Origin: Aulostomus chinensis
Taxonomy: Eukaryota; Chordata; Actinopteri; Syngnathiformes; Aulostomidae
DNA length: 64,000 bases
Assembly: GCA_037954235.1 (NCBI GenBank)
Contig: JBBMOA010000012.1
Location: 9,711,144 to 9,775,143 of the forward strand
Direction: 5' to 3'
This document shows positions 1 to 21,871 of this stretch, one piece after another (within the stretch, counting starts at the first letter, position 1; every line of letters starts with the position of its first letter). A program made the position numbers and the translations under genes. Under the pieces are notes generated by a model, which worked only from the letters and a program-made list of their open reading frames with translations, had not been told where the DNA came from and made no database searches.

Positions 1-9007
<9,007 letters not shown>

Positions 9008-9015
9008 CATGCAGG

Positions 9016-9016
<1 letters not shown>

Positions 9017-9064
<48 letters not shown>
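9017..9064 (+). repeat. (CA)n microsatellite, 9 nt after the hycc2 stop codon
   Basis: 24 uninterrupted CA units are followed by a degenerate tail. It is complementary to the (GT)n tract at 9183-9228 in the same transcript. Confidence 0.97.
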
Positions 9065-9071
<7 letters not shown>

Positions 9072-9178
9072 CTATCCACAACACACATCTTCATGCAGTT
9101 TTTCTGACCCTTTCTAACCCCTCTACCTACAGTATCTGTATCTGTGTGTGTTTGTGAGTGTTCGAGGGTTGTGTGTGT

Positions 9179-9182
<4 letters not shown>

Positions 9183-9228
<46 letters not shown>
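9183..9228 (+). repeat. (GT)n microsatellite in the hycc2 3'UTR
   Basis: 23 uninterrupted GT units, preceded by a shorter GT-rich stretch from about 9143. Confidence 0.97.
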
Positions 9229-9229
<1 letters not shown>

Positions 9230-11490
9230 GCAGGCAGACATCTTCAGTGTCTCCACCCACTTTACATCCTCCCAGTTATTTTTTTAGTTCATTTTATTTT
9301 TTTACGGTGACCTGCAGTCGTTGCTGGTGGGTAGTTAGTTGACAACAAGAGGTAAAACTACAGTCTGGTGTATCAGAGCTGCATCCTCACCTCTCACTTT
9401 CCAAGCTCAACTCAGAAACGTCGGGAGGACACTTGGAAGGATGCTACGCTATCTGTAGGGCATAAATGACATTTCAGAGTTTGGAGTTCCTGACTGAATC
9501 AGTCAACAGTGACTCAGCAATAACACTTGAGAGCAGAGATGCTCTTGTGGAGGAGAGCGGGCATCAGTGCTCTTCCTCTGCGTTTATTCCCTTTCATTCC
9601 CGGGATCACGTGCAATCACTCTTACTGATCATCTTTCTCGTTCATTTTTAATCAGGCAGATTTGTCCCAAAAAATGAAAATTTTTTAATCCCAATCCAAA
9701 GATTTTTTTTTTCCTTTTTTTGACAATGAAGTCAGTGAGACTGAATCGATGCCCAACGTGCTATGTTTTTATTTTAATCTGTTGAATGAAGATTATTGTA
9801 AAAACCAAACTGGAATGTGGTGAGGGGGTTGTCTTGGCCCAAACTTGTAACTGGACAAATCCGAAGCTGCCAGACAAAAATCTTATGACTTGATATAAAA
9901 TCTAAAGCTGAATCTTGTGTAAAACAAAACTGTGTGTATTGACTGTGCAAGTTTTGTGTTTGAATCTTTTTTTCTTTTCTTTTTTTAAATGGGTCAAACC
10001 AATTTAATGAGTCCTTCCATTTGAAAGCACTTCTTATTAAGTGTGATTTGGAGTGTGTGTCAGGTGACATGTGTGTCAGGTGACGTGTGTTCTGGGCATC
10101 ATCCAGGAACCAGTTAGTTGCCCTTTACTGCCATCTGGAGGCAGAATCTGGTCACTACACCCCCTGGTTACAACTATAATCTGATTGGACGCTCATTCTT
10201 TGCTCTACCTCATTGTGTGTTCACCTCCTACTCAGTCACCTGTCTACCAATCAGAGACCCCCGTTAGGTTTGAAACTTGGAGGGCTTGAACTGTTTATAC
10301 AGTGAAGATAAAACTGGTTTCACACTGTAAAAATGAGACGTCAGCCCTGCTTCTCAGTTCAAAATCTCGACTGTCTTCAGGTTGCTCTGTTTTTCTTTTT
10401 ATATCATTCAGATTATTTTAATTCCCCTTCAGTAGGTCTTTTTTATGTCATGATTTTTCAAGTGCAATTTGAATTTTTTTTTTCATTTTTTAAAATTCTC
10501 ATGTGCATGGATCTCTTCTGCTGTTTAAATGCCTGCGTCTGCGCACAGTGTTCGCTTGCCTTCCGTAGTGCTCCCTGCCCGGGCTGAGTGATTTGAACAT
10601 GGCGTGCTTGTCTGCATGTTTTAGTGCCCTGCGATGAAACCGCCAGCGAGCCAAACCCCTGAGTCTTGTCCTCGTCCTCGCCAGATGTGCCAATACACAT
10701 CCTCTCCTTAAAGGAAGTTATTATTTGCTCGGGTGTCTTAAAAAAAAAGAATTTTTCTGTTGAACTATTTTCTAGTTGAAAGGGACAAAAAAGGGATGTC
10801 TCGGCTCATCGTGCCCTTAGATGCAGCTTCACCTCTTAACGCCATGGATTTCTTTTCGCTCATCACAGGTGTGCACAGCACACTGCACTTTCACCTCCAG
10901 CTGTAAAAGCAGTATATTGTGTGTCTGTGTAGATGTCAGCTGTTGTACTGCATTTTCCACATCTTGCTCACACGTGTGTGTTTCAGGATGAATGGTTACT
11001 GTATATAAATGTCGGTGCAGAAATCACACGCTGGAACCCTTCACGGCTCCCGGTCCTGAGTGTGCATTATTTTGGGGTCGTTTGGGTCTGGTGTGCTCAT
11101 CGTCCTCTCCTGCTCCGGTTTGAAGGAGGATGGAGGGCACAGCCACAGTTAACGCTCTGGGCCGTGGCGTCAGCCGTCATCCTCGTGCTGTGTGGCTCAA
11201 CAGCGAGCCGTGTTCCCATTTAGCTGTATTTTGCTGTGAGTTGAGTGGCACCTTTTTGCTGTTTTAAAAACTGGTGACGTGTTCATGTCATTAATGAGTG
11301 CCCACCCCCCCTACCCTTCTCCCCTTGACCAAGACCACCAGCAGCCATGCTGGTACTGTGTGTTGACTTAGAGTAATGGAATATCCCTCAGTGTCAGGTG
11401 TTATTTGCATGTGATCAGAACAGGAAATGAACACCAGCCAGCGTAATACTGGCTGGTCGTTTTATCCACCATCCACTTTGGGAGATTCAC

Positions 11491-12067
11491 CCAAAAGGAC
11501 AGTTCACCCAAAATAGATAACCGAGTCGTTATTTATTCACCATCATACTGATGGGAGGTCAGGTGCCTTTTTTTTTTTTGAAGTCCACCAAATACTGCTG
11601 GATTTTCAAAGAAAAAGGTGTAGCAGTAATCTCCCAAACAATTGAAGAACCATAAATTGCCTCCACCCTGCTCATCGGAAGTCATCCAAGTATCCTGAAG
11701 CCTCGACAAGTTGTTCTGAAAAATCTCATTGACTTCTATATGTTCTTACTTCTGAAGTGAGGCTAAAAACATGGCATCCGTGCGTTTTTTTTCCCAAATC
11801 AACTTGGCACACTGAGGCTCCAGGACTGTTGGATTACATGAAATGAGAAGTATGAAGACTTTTTATGCTGATTTTTGTTGTTGTTGTTGTTGTTGTTGTT
11901 CTACACTTTAAAATTCGTCACCATTCCCCTCAGTTTTTAGGAAGACCTTTCACTGTGAAACCCCAGCAGCGTTTTGTGGACTAAAAAAAATTGCCCTGAC
12001 CTTCCAGCGGCACGGGGACGAGTAGATAGTGATTGAATTTTCCTTTTTCGGGTGAACTGTCCCTTTA
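11491..12067. mobile_element. hAT-like MITE (577 bp) with 8-bp target duplication
   Basis: The direct repeat AGATTCAC occurs at 11483-11490 and again at 12068-12075, exactly flanking a 577-bp segment. Its ends are inverted copies of each other: GGACAGTTCACCC at 11497-11509 and GGGTGAACTGTCC at 12050-12062. The similarity continues inward, with interruptions, for about 110 bp on each side (for example GGTCAGG near 11561 against the complement near 11998). There is no transposase frame. An 8-bp duplication is typical of hAT transposons, so assignment to that superfamily is inferred. It contains a (TTG)n tract near 11875-11900. Confidence 0.8.
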
Positions 12068-13037
12068 AGATTCACTTGCAGTAAAAAATGTAGGTGGATA
12101 AAATGTCTAAAGGGGGTGGGCCACTGTGGCCGGTGGACAAAGTTTATTTCCTGCGCTGCATGTGATAACTTTGTTTTCATACAGTATGATGCACTTTAAT
12201 CCATCCACCTCTCTCCTCATGATAGTACTGATTATATATAGATGTGCAGATGTGTATACACTCAAAGCAGGGTTTTTAGTCTCTTTAAAAGAAGTGTTCT
12301 ATTTGATGTCACATCCAACACGATGCTTATTTTTTTTAAGGGTACAGTTATTTATTGTTTTTTCTTTTCAATGCCAAATGGTCTTGGGGGGGGTGTCTGG
12401 AAGGTCTCAGGAGTTTATTTAAAAAGAAAAAAAGCCACATTTAAGAAAATGGCAGCACCAAAATTTCTGTTCTTGAGGTCAGAATTGATTCTATGCAACA
12501 TTTATACCCCTTTTGTTTGGATTCTTTTATTTTTGGTATGCAGGCTTTCATCGATCCTCGTCAGGTGGGAGGGGTCAGATGCATTGAAGCTGATTATTTC
12601 ACATGCTTGCGTTTCTACACCCTGTCGTGGTGCTGCAGAGCGGAGAACCTCCCTTCACGTGGGTGGGGGTGGGGGGGCCAAATAAGAGGACCATCCCAGT
12701 AGTTGTCATCTATGGACCACCCTCTCTAAGAGGAAGCCACATCTGGACTTTTGGTGCATGTTTGAGCCCTTCTGTCAGTCTGCTGCTCAGTGGCAGGAAG
12801 AGGTGGATGTCTGAAAATAGATTATTAATGAGGAATCTAGTCTAGAAGCTTCCGGGGGAAGCTGCTGGAGATGTGAGAACACTGTACTGTTGATGTTGTA
12901 TAAATGGAGAGAAAGACTTATTTTAAATCTTGTAAATAAAATGTACAAAAAAAGCAAGATGAATATAAAAACAGTCTGAGATGTAGAGATAAATTAATCT
13001 GTATATTGTTGAATAAATATTGTGATGTAAGGACTCC

Positions 13038-14834
13038 AGCGTCCGTCTGCTGTTGTTGCATGAAAGGGATTCATCGTTCAACGTCGCTCAGCGGCACCGT
13101 TCATACTCGCGCTGACTCCTCATTCAGACAATCTACAATTTACATGGTGCCTGCGTTACCCACAATTCAGCGCAACCACTGACTATTTAACATTTACCAA
13201 TTTATACCATACCAATTTCTTTTGCTGTCTGGTAGTATTCATGTTTGACCTTCAATGTGCTGAAAAAATAATCCAGTTTTTCACCAGCGCTCTGGAAGGA
13301 AGGATCAACTCTTTAAAACCCTGACATCATCAAACTTATTGAATGCCTCCTCATATTTAAGTGTTAAAATAGCAAAATGATGCATTGGGTCGGGGTCACA
13401 TGACAAGGGAGCTATTGGGGAGAAAAATCAATCTTGTATTTTTTTCTATACATAAAATACAGCAGGAAGAATTTGCAGTAAAATACTCGATATATGGACT
13501 ATATTATAATGTATCCTAAAGTGAGATGGGGATTTGAAAAGGTTGAATTTACCTGCAACAAATACGTTTCATTTAAAATGTTTTGCTATTGCAACAATAA
13601 AATTATTAAAGTAAACAAGAAATTTAAATGATTCCAGCTGTTCGCAGCCTGTGACAGGATGTGATCACTGGTGATGCACTGACACCTAGTGGCGGTACTG
13701 TGAAACAGCGGCCGGACAACAGAATCCTTCACTTTATTCTTGACAGGATTGCTGAAAGTGAACCAGACTGATTTTCTTCCCTTATTTCAGTTGGTAAACG
13801 CAGCTCAAACATCCAATAACAAGCTCACACCTACTTCACCGACCTCTGAAGCACCTGGTGAACCTTGACCTCTGACCCCTAACTCAAGCTCGACAACAAG
13901 TCAACTCTAAACATGTCAAAATTTCCAACAGTTAAATCACACAGCATTCTAATCGATAAAGAGTGAGATAGCGCCTTTAGTGAATTATCCCAAGCGTTTA
14001 CTGCTGCATTCAAGTCCACAGTGCACGTTCTTTGGCGTCAACTGAAACTACTGGTGAGCAACTAATGAAATTATACAAGTTTTATTGGTTTGATGATGAT
14101 AACAACGGCAAAGATTTCTTGGATGCGGTGGTGGAGACGAGACACGTCTGAGCTGGGAACGTGAAGAAGCAGAACTTGCTCATCTTACAGCTGAAGAGCT
14201 CCTAACTGCTCCAGTGAGTTTCATCCCGATGAGAGTAAAAGTTTAAAAGAAATAACTACATTAAATAAATTCCTCAGTTGTCCATGGTTAGCACATCAGC
14301 TGATGTACAACTCCAATCAGTAACAAGATTCCCTGGTTGGATACTGTTGAGGTGTCACCTGGCAACAAACGCCAGGAGAAAGATATGAAACATTTCCCCT
14401 CCACATGCTGACGTATCGGAGCTGTTCCAGCTGCGCGATTCCAGAGGACTTCATGTTGTTGCTGTCGTTTATTCAAGTAAAAGGAGGATCTGAAGGCAGT
14501 GAGAAGGCCAAAGTTAGTGGCAGTCATTTTTGTGGGTTTTTACAGACAGCTAGAAACCAGAGAAGCAGGGAAGCGAGAGATCTCTTGTTCCCGGAGTCTG
14601 GAAACGTGAACTGAAAGGTAAATGAGAGCTCACATTGTTTTCTCCCCGTCAGTGTGGTCATAAAGTGATTATCTTCGAGAGGAAGCCTCGGACTGAAGGT
14701 TGCAAGAGATTCAGATTGTTGTTAGAGGGAGGAGTCGTTCTGCTGGGCAACATAACGAGACTGTTACAGCCTCTGATGAAGCCTCACAGGAGTTTCTAGA
14801 ATCTGATGTCTGCTGCGGGTGTGTGCGTGTGTAT

Positions 14835-14895
<61 letters not shown>

Positions 14896-15060
14896 TGTGT
14901 GTGTGAGCGAGCGAAGAACAGATAAAGGAGACAAGGTCATATCAGCTTTAAGTTGTTAGTCTCTAGACTGAAGTGTCTATAGATTAGGAGACCAGAACTC
15001 TAGAAAGTAGCACATGTTCTCGTGCAGTTGAAGTTTCATCACCTGGTTCCTCCTTCAGAA
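13038..15060. other. hycc2-trpm2 intergenic region with possible trpm2 leader exon
   Basis: No coding exon was recognised. Because the trpm2 start codon follows a splice-like CTTCAG at 15053-15058, one or more noncoding leader exons should lie upstream. A segment ending in AAAG followed by GTAAATG (donor GT at 14618-14619) is one candidate for the end of such an exon, but its 5' limit and promoter cannot be placed. The region also contains a long TG-rich microsatellite at about 14838-14905. Confidence 0.45.
14838..14905 (+). repeat. (TG)n microsatellite
   Basis: A long TG run with a few CG and TA interruptions, upstream of the trpm2 start codon. Confidence 0.93.
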
Positions 15061-18000
15061 ATGCTGCCTAAATCTGAGATTAAGACTGAACCGCAGCAGG
15101 TGATCGAGCACCAACTGCAAAACAAACAACTTCATCTGAACCAAGCGCCTGCTCGGATTGAAAAGGTGGGTGTTTGCTTGCATTTTCCCACACTGATCCA
15201 AGTGCTGCTCCACCGCCACCAGTGGGCCCACCGAGAGGGCGAGTTTATGGATTTCTTGTCATTTGAAATAAGCTACGTGTACTTCTCCTGGCACGTTTGA
15301 TGTTGAAAAACGCACTACAGTGGGATGATGCAAAACTTTTTTTGTGAGAAAGTTATTACAGATAATATCTTTTTAGCTGTATTGAAGTATTACTGCATGC
15401 CTTTAATAGGAGAAGGGTATTCCAACAGGTAGTGGTGGATGAGAAAAATGTTGGATGGCTTTTATCCAGTATGCTAATATTTTACAACTAATTTTGGATT
15501 ATTGTGAATTGTCAAGTTGAAAAAAGCAACATTTTCTTTACTTCTTCATTTGAAAAAGGGCTATAAATCTTGTGACTTTTAAGAACTTGTTCCATGTCTG
15601 TATAATTCATTGTTGAATTGTCAAGATGTTATGTGTCTGTCACACAAACGTGGTAGAGGAGGAGCCGCCTCCCTCTGAAATGCACCCTAATCCACACTGC
15701 AGCTTCCATAACCGAACTTATTGTTTCTCAAGCAAATTTCTAACGAGTTTCATCGGGAAAAAAAAGAAACAATTGCTCAACTTTCTGCATTATCCACATA
15801 AAAGATGGTCACGCTTTGTCTCTGCTGACCCTCAATGGCCAGATTTAGTCAATGCAGTTTTCTCGACATTCAGTTAACCTTCCCTCTTCCCCTGTGTGGA
15901 AACCAGTAGCAGGATGATCACACGCTACCTCAGGTGCCCTGTGTCACGTCAGATGCAGTGGTCTATCGATCCGGCGCAGGAAGCTGCTGCTATCTCTCCT
16001 GTTAGATGGAGGGCTGGGGTGAGTTTCAGCAGCAGCTGAAGCTCAGCTCTGACATCACTGTTGCAGAGTTCAGCATGAGACAGCACAAATCCTCACCACC
16101 GCCGTCTCTCCTCTCGTGATGCTGTCAGTTGTCGGACCAGAGCATAACTGTGCAGCTTGTCTCCGGGATGGGGGAATCACAGCTGATCCAGAGTCTTGCT
16201 ATTAGTGCTGCCATACCCACGAAGCACTTTCCTCTTTCTCCATCTTTCCAGCTTTTCGCCTTCGCCTCCTGGATCAAAGAGAACATCCATAAGAGGGAAT
16301 GTTGCTTCTATGAAGAAGATGTCAGGTAGGTTGAGTTGTTGGTTTCAGGACTGACTAGCCTTGTTTATGCTGCAGTGGAGCTTCTAGAAGAGGCATCGCC
16401 CCGTCTCTGTGTCACTCCTTCTTCTTGTTTTCCCACCAGCAAAGACGTCTGTAAGTGCGGCTACTCAAAGACCGATCATGCAGATGACGCTATCAAGCCA
16501 GAAGACTTCACCGGCGAGATGTGGAACAGACACAGACATATCCGTGAGGTACCCACCGATGCTTTCGGAGACATCTGCTTTGGCGGTTTGGGACAGAGGT
16601 CTGCCAAGGTAAAACCATCACCCGTGTAACTGCTGTTTGCTTGGAGAAGATTGCGTGTCTGAGTACTTCATGTTTGTCTGTTGTCAGTATGTTCGAGTGT
16701 CCACTGACACAAGCCCTGAAGTCCTGTACCAGTTACTGACCAAACAGTGGAACCTTTCCCCTCCCAACCTACTGATCTCAGTTACCGGAGGAGCCAAGAA
16801 CTTCTACCTGAGGGCCCGTCTCAAGAACATGTTCCACCGAGGTCTCATCAAAGTGGCCCAGACAACAGGTCAGGTTCCAGTGAACACCGAGCTGTTTCAG
16901 CCCACCCGCAGCTGTAGAATAATCATATATGAAACTAATAAGAAATATATAAAAGCCACTGCTAATAACTATTAATGGACCAGCAAATTATAAAACTTCA
17001 TTTCCAGATGAAATCGTCCTGAAATCCTCTGTTGGTTTACTAGTTTCGTTAAGACTCTTTGAATTGGCCGAGTCTCTTCCTAATCAATCATGTCTGTCTG
17101 TGAAAAGACAAATTCAGATTAACTCTTGGCACGTGGCCTCTAGCGCTTCACAACAAGAAAAAGTCCGAGTGGTGCCAAACCAACATGCAACAAATGACAG
17201 ATTTGTTGATTTTTATTGTTTTATTACTTACATTCACTCTGGGGCGTTGTTGCTGCACGTTCTCCTCTCGTTCATTGATGAATCTGTAATTGATGAATCA
17301 TCGACTGATGTACTCACCTGTGCTCAGGTGCCTGGATCATCACCGGTGGGACCCACACAGGTGTGATGAAGCATGTAGGCCAGGCGGTGAGGGATTACTC
17401 CCTGAGCAGCTCCGTGCAGGGTCAGATCGTGACCATTGGAGTGGCAACGTGGGGAATCATTCACAACAAGGACGCCTTGGTGGATTCACAGGTGCGTGAA
17501 CACACCAGGGTTCTTCCTTGTGAGCTGACACGTCAGCCTTGTTGACCCCCTCTTCTCCCTTTTCTCTTGCAGGGCTGTTTCCCGGCGCATTACACGATGG
17601 ACATCAAAGGCCAGGATCATCTGTCCTGCCTTGATAACAACCACACCCACTTCTTGCTGGTGGACGATGGGACCCACGGATGCTACGGCGTGGAGATAGA
17701 GCTGCGGAGTCGTCTGGAGAAGTGCATCTCTGGAAAACACCTTGGAAATAAAAGTAGAAAAATACAACAGCCACTACAGCCGTAACAGATCACAAACCCG
17801 ACGCTGTATTGAATGTATGATATTGATCTTGTCATGATCCCACCTGCAGAGATCGGTGCTACCATCCCAGTGGTGTGTGTCATCCTGGACGGAGGCCCGG
17901 GCACTCTGAATGTGAGCCATCATCAGGGGGCTGCTCATGCCTCAGCCTTCGCCTGACTCTCTCTTTCCCCCTCAGACCATCTATAACGCCATGCTGAACG

Positions 18001-20831
18001 ATACTCCCTGTGTGGTGTTGGAGGGTTCTGGAAGAATGGCAGACGTCATCGCTCATGTGGCGGCACTTCCTGTCACCGAGGTGACTATCAGCCTCATCCA
18101 CCAGCTGATGAAGAAGTTCTTCTGCCAGGAGTACGAACGCTTCTCCGACCTCAACATCATCGAGTGGACGAAGAAGGTAACTGATCTCCTCTGCAGCGTG
18201 TTGCTTTTGTAATAAAACCTTGGGTGTAAAAGGTGTCTTGTCCTCGGCGCCAGATTCAGGACATCATCAGGATGTCCCACCTGCTGACTGTGTTCAGAGT
18301 GAACATGGACAGCCAGGGAGATGTGGACGTGGCCATTCTTCAAGCTCTCTTTAAAGGTGAGGAAAATTATTTCACAAATATCTCAACAATCTTTAAAAAG
18401 TACTAGACAGGTTAAAAAACAAAACAAAACAAAAACACATGGCTTGTCCTTTGACCCATAACCCACTCTCCCATAAAATTTCAACAAAATCGATTTAATA
18501 GCCTTGCTGTATCCTGCTAACAGACCGATATTCAAGCACGCACGTAACAAACAAACAAACAAAAGTAAACAGCCAAAAGCCTTCCTGACGCCAGCAGCTG
18601 AGAGAACCAAGTGACTTAACTGTGGTCTCAAATGAGCAGAAGTTGGAGAGACGTCTGGATGTGTAATCTCTAGCTGAAGTGCACAGGACTCCTCCCTCAA
18701 CCACTCTCCTCTTCCCTCTGCAAATGCAGTCATTAGTGCCGTTAACTGATCTGTTGTCTGATAAGCGAAACAAATAAATTTCATTTTTACATCCCTGAAA
18801 ATCTTTTTTTTGGGGGGGGGGGGGGTCAGATAAAACACAGTTAGTTTCATTTGGAGGAAAAAAATAAAAGAAAGACATTTGCCTACTCAAATTTTCTGAT
18901 AATCCAAAGACATTAACGGCTATTTTCGTCAATCGGCAATGCCTCAATGGATGATCTTTTGAGTGCTGAGAGTTCATCGAGGTTCTCGCCTCAGCTTCGC
19001 GGGCCAGTGAGTCCCTGGGTGAGGAGGGCTGGAGGAGGCAGCTGGAGCTGGCCATAGCCTGGAACCGCGTGGACATGGCCCAGACTGAGATCTTCACAGA
19101 GGAGAGCCAATGGAAGGTGAGTCTGAAGATTAGTTTTTTTAAAAAAGCAGCATCATTTTCAGAGAAAATTGAAAAATAAGATTTTGCATTCCAAAAAAAA
19201 AAACAGGTTACAAGGCTACTAAATGAATTTTCAATGATGATCTTTCAAATAAATGAGGTTTTAAACAGGAAGAGATTAGTTGTCAAGTTGTGAATGCTGA
19301 TTGCGCGTTCATCCTCCAGTCCAGTGACCTTCACTGGGCCATGTTCTCTGCCCTGGTTGGCAACAAGCCTGAGTTTGTGAGTCTGCTGCTGGAGAACGGT
19401 GTGAGTCTGAGGGACTTCCTCCAGAACGAGGACACTCTCTGCGAGCTCTACAAACAGTTGCCCGGCTGTCTCTTCCTCCGCAAGCTGGCCAAACGGGTCC
19501 ACAGTTCCCGACGCAGGAACAGGAGGCTGTTTATCATCAAGTCTCGAGTTCACACCCGCCGAGGTGAAAGCGTCGCCATGAGTCACGTGTCGGATGAGGT
19601 GCGCCACCTGCTGGGCAGTTTCACCAAGCCCCTCTACCCTCCACCCTCTGTGAAGTACCACTTTAACATGTCCATCGATGATGCTGCATCAGTGAGTCTG
19701 CTCATGCATCGTCTACTGATTTGTTGCATGATGAATGACTGTAGTAGAGGAACAACCCAAACCTTTGCGAAATGATGCCTTTGATACCTCAGAACTGATT
19801 TGAAAACCTCTAAATAGACCAACATTACCCCCCCCCCCCCCCCCCACCACCACCACCACTTTTATACCGGGCAGAGAGAAAGTGTTACAGCACTGTTACT
19901 TGAAAAAGTGTATTTAACATTTCAAGTACTCACAAGTATGCGACTTACACTCAAAATATGTTTTTTTCCCCACCTCTTGCATCACTTTGTGACTTCAGAA
20001 TGCACAAAGTGCCAGTTGGAAGGTTTAGCTCGAAGCTAACAGCGACTGACGGCTACCAACGGCAAAACTCGCCCCCAAAATTGTACTTTTACAAACTCTT
20101 AAGCATATCACCCAGTTTAACCCTCGTCCTCGTCCAATCCCACAAACAGTCACACCTCCAGTTTGGCGCACTCACTCACAGTAGTAAGCATACGTGGCTG
20201 CCTCTTTCTCCAGTTTGGAGTCATTTGCTGAGAAATAAATCTTTGGCAAAGAAACCTATGAGAAATAAATCTTTGGTAAAGAAACCTATTTGTGAGTACC
20301 ACTCTAAAGTATCACTCAGTGTGAGTACCACTCTAAAGTATCACTCAGTGTGAGTACCACTCTAAAACAAGGTGTTTGTGGATATGTAGAGTACCGTTTG
20401 TTAAGAATTCAATATTTTCCAACCACTTTTTTTTTTTTTACTGGCAAAGCGAAGAACCTGATAAGACCTTTATATTTATGTTTGTTTTATGAATTACAGA
20501 AACTGAGAAAAAGAAAAATCTATGTTTATTCAAAAAATATCACCAGAAGGCTTAGAGAACATGACATCACATAATCCTAAAACCCTTGCTATGGCCCTCA
20601 GCCATACTATGGAATTAATTACGGCAACACCTTCACCATCTTTGCAGCTGTCAAAAAGTTCCCAAGCTCCGCTTAGGGAGGAGCACCCAGAAGCTCGGAG
20701 GGATCCAGCCACGGACCTCTTCCTTTGGGCCGTTGTCCAGAACAACAGGGAGCTGTCAGAGATTGCCTGGGAGCAGGTAACCACAACACAGACCAGGCGT
20801 TAGAACAGTTATGTTGTGTGTGCATGTACAT

Positions 20832-20868
<37 letters not shown>

Positions 20869-21064
20869 TCTAGTGTAGAGACTGCATGTCCTCTGCTCTG
20901 GCTGCCAGTAAGATCCTGAAGAAGATGGCTACTGAGGAAAGTGATGCAGACGAGGGGCTGATTATGCTGCAGCTCGCAAATCACTACGAGAACCATGCTA
21001 TCGGTAAATCCACCGATGTGGTTAGTGATGTATAGAGAGAGATCACGAGGTTGGACTTGTTCAT

Positions 21065-21114
<50 letters not shown>

Positions 21115-21270
21115 CATGTGTCAGGTGTGTTCAGCCAGTGTTACAACAGTGACGGGGAGAGGGCCAAGAAGCTGCTGGTGCGTGTGTCACCGTTGTGGGG
21201 CGGGACGACGTGCCTGAGGCTGGCGCTGGAGGCTGATGATAAGAGCTTCGTGGCCCTGTCAGGTGTTCAG
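15061..21270 (+). CDS. trpm2: trpm2 exons 1-14: cytosolic N-terminal MHR region with ADP-ribose site
   Basis: These exons encode about residues 1-713. Diagnostic TRPM homology-region motifs in order are [141 protein letters not shown] and [14 protein letters not shown]. The Tyr and Arg of YGVEIELR correspond to human Tyr295 and Arg302, and the Arg of EGSGR to Arg358, which contact ADP-ribose in the MHR1/2 pocket; all three are kept. That correspondence is from memory of the family. Exons 13 and 14 follow TG microsatellites that abut their acceptors. Confidence 0.93.
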
Positions 21271-21837
21271 GTGGAGCAGACGTCTGGATATGAATCCCGC
21301 TCACACTCCCCGGCTTAGAAAACATCCCAGTTACACCACCCTCACTTTCTCTCCCTCTCACGTCGCAGAGCTTGATCAAAACGGACACTTTACATAATAT
21401 TTACGTGTGAATGCAACTTTCTGATATTTTTCAGCAACATTTACCACACACAAACTGCACGATACATTTCATCATATGAATATGGATAAACTTATTTAGA
21501 ATTTATGCATGAGTCATTGGTATGAAATCCCAACGATGCTCAGGTGGTATGAATACTCATTAAAATTCCTATCTAGACTGACGCTTTAAAGTATCATTCT
21601 ATGTATTTGTTCTAGCTACATGATATCCTTTTGTTCGTCTGCATATTCATTTAGAAGAGCATGAGGTTAATTCTCACCAAGGTCAAATCTGTCATCGCAA
21701 CATCTGGTGGCGACAGGATACTACAAGTTGTTGTTGTTTTTAGATTCACTCCTAGTTTGTTAACGAAATCTGAATTTTTTCCTGTTGCCTTTGACATTGC
21801 AGATGTTTTTTCCTGGTTTTGACCTCACTCACTCACT

Positions 21838-21871
<34 letters not shown>

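Larger units (their letters stand above)
9008..13037 (+). other. hycc2: hycc2 3'UTR
   Basis: About 4 kb without coding exons follows the stop codon. AATAAA signals lie at 12935-12940 and 13012-13017, and I take cleavage to be shortly after the second. It holds a (CA)n and a complementary (GT)n tract at 9017-9228, a MITE at 11491-12067, T-runs and AT-rich segments. The exact 3' end is an inference. Confidence 0.65.
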
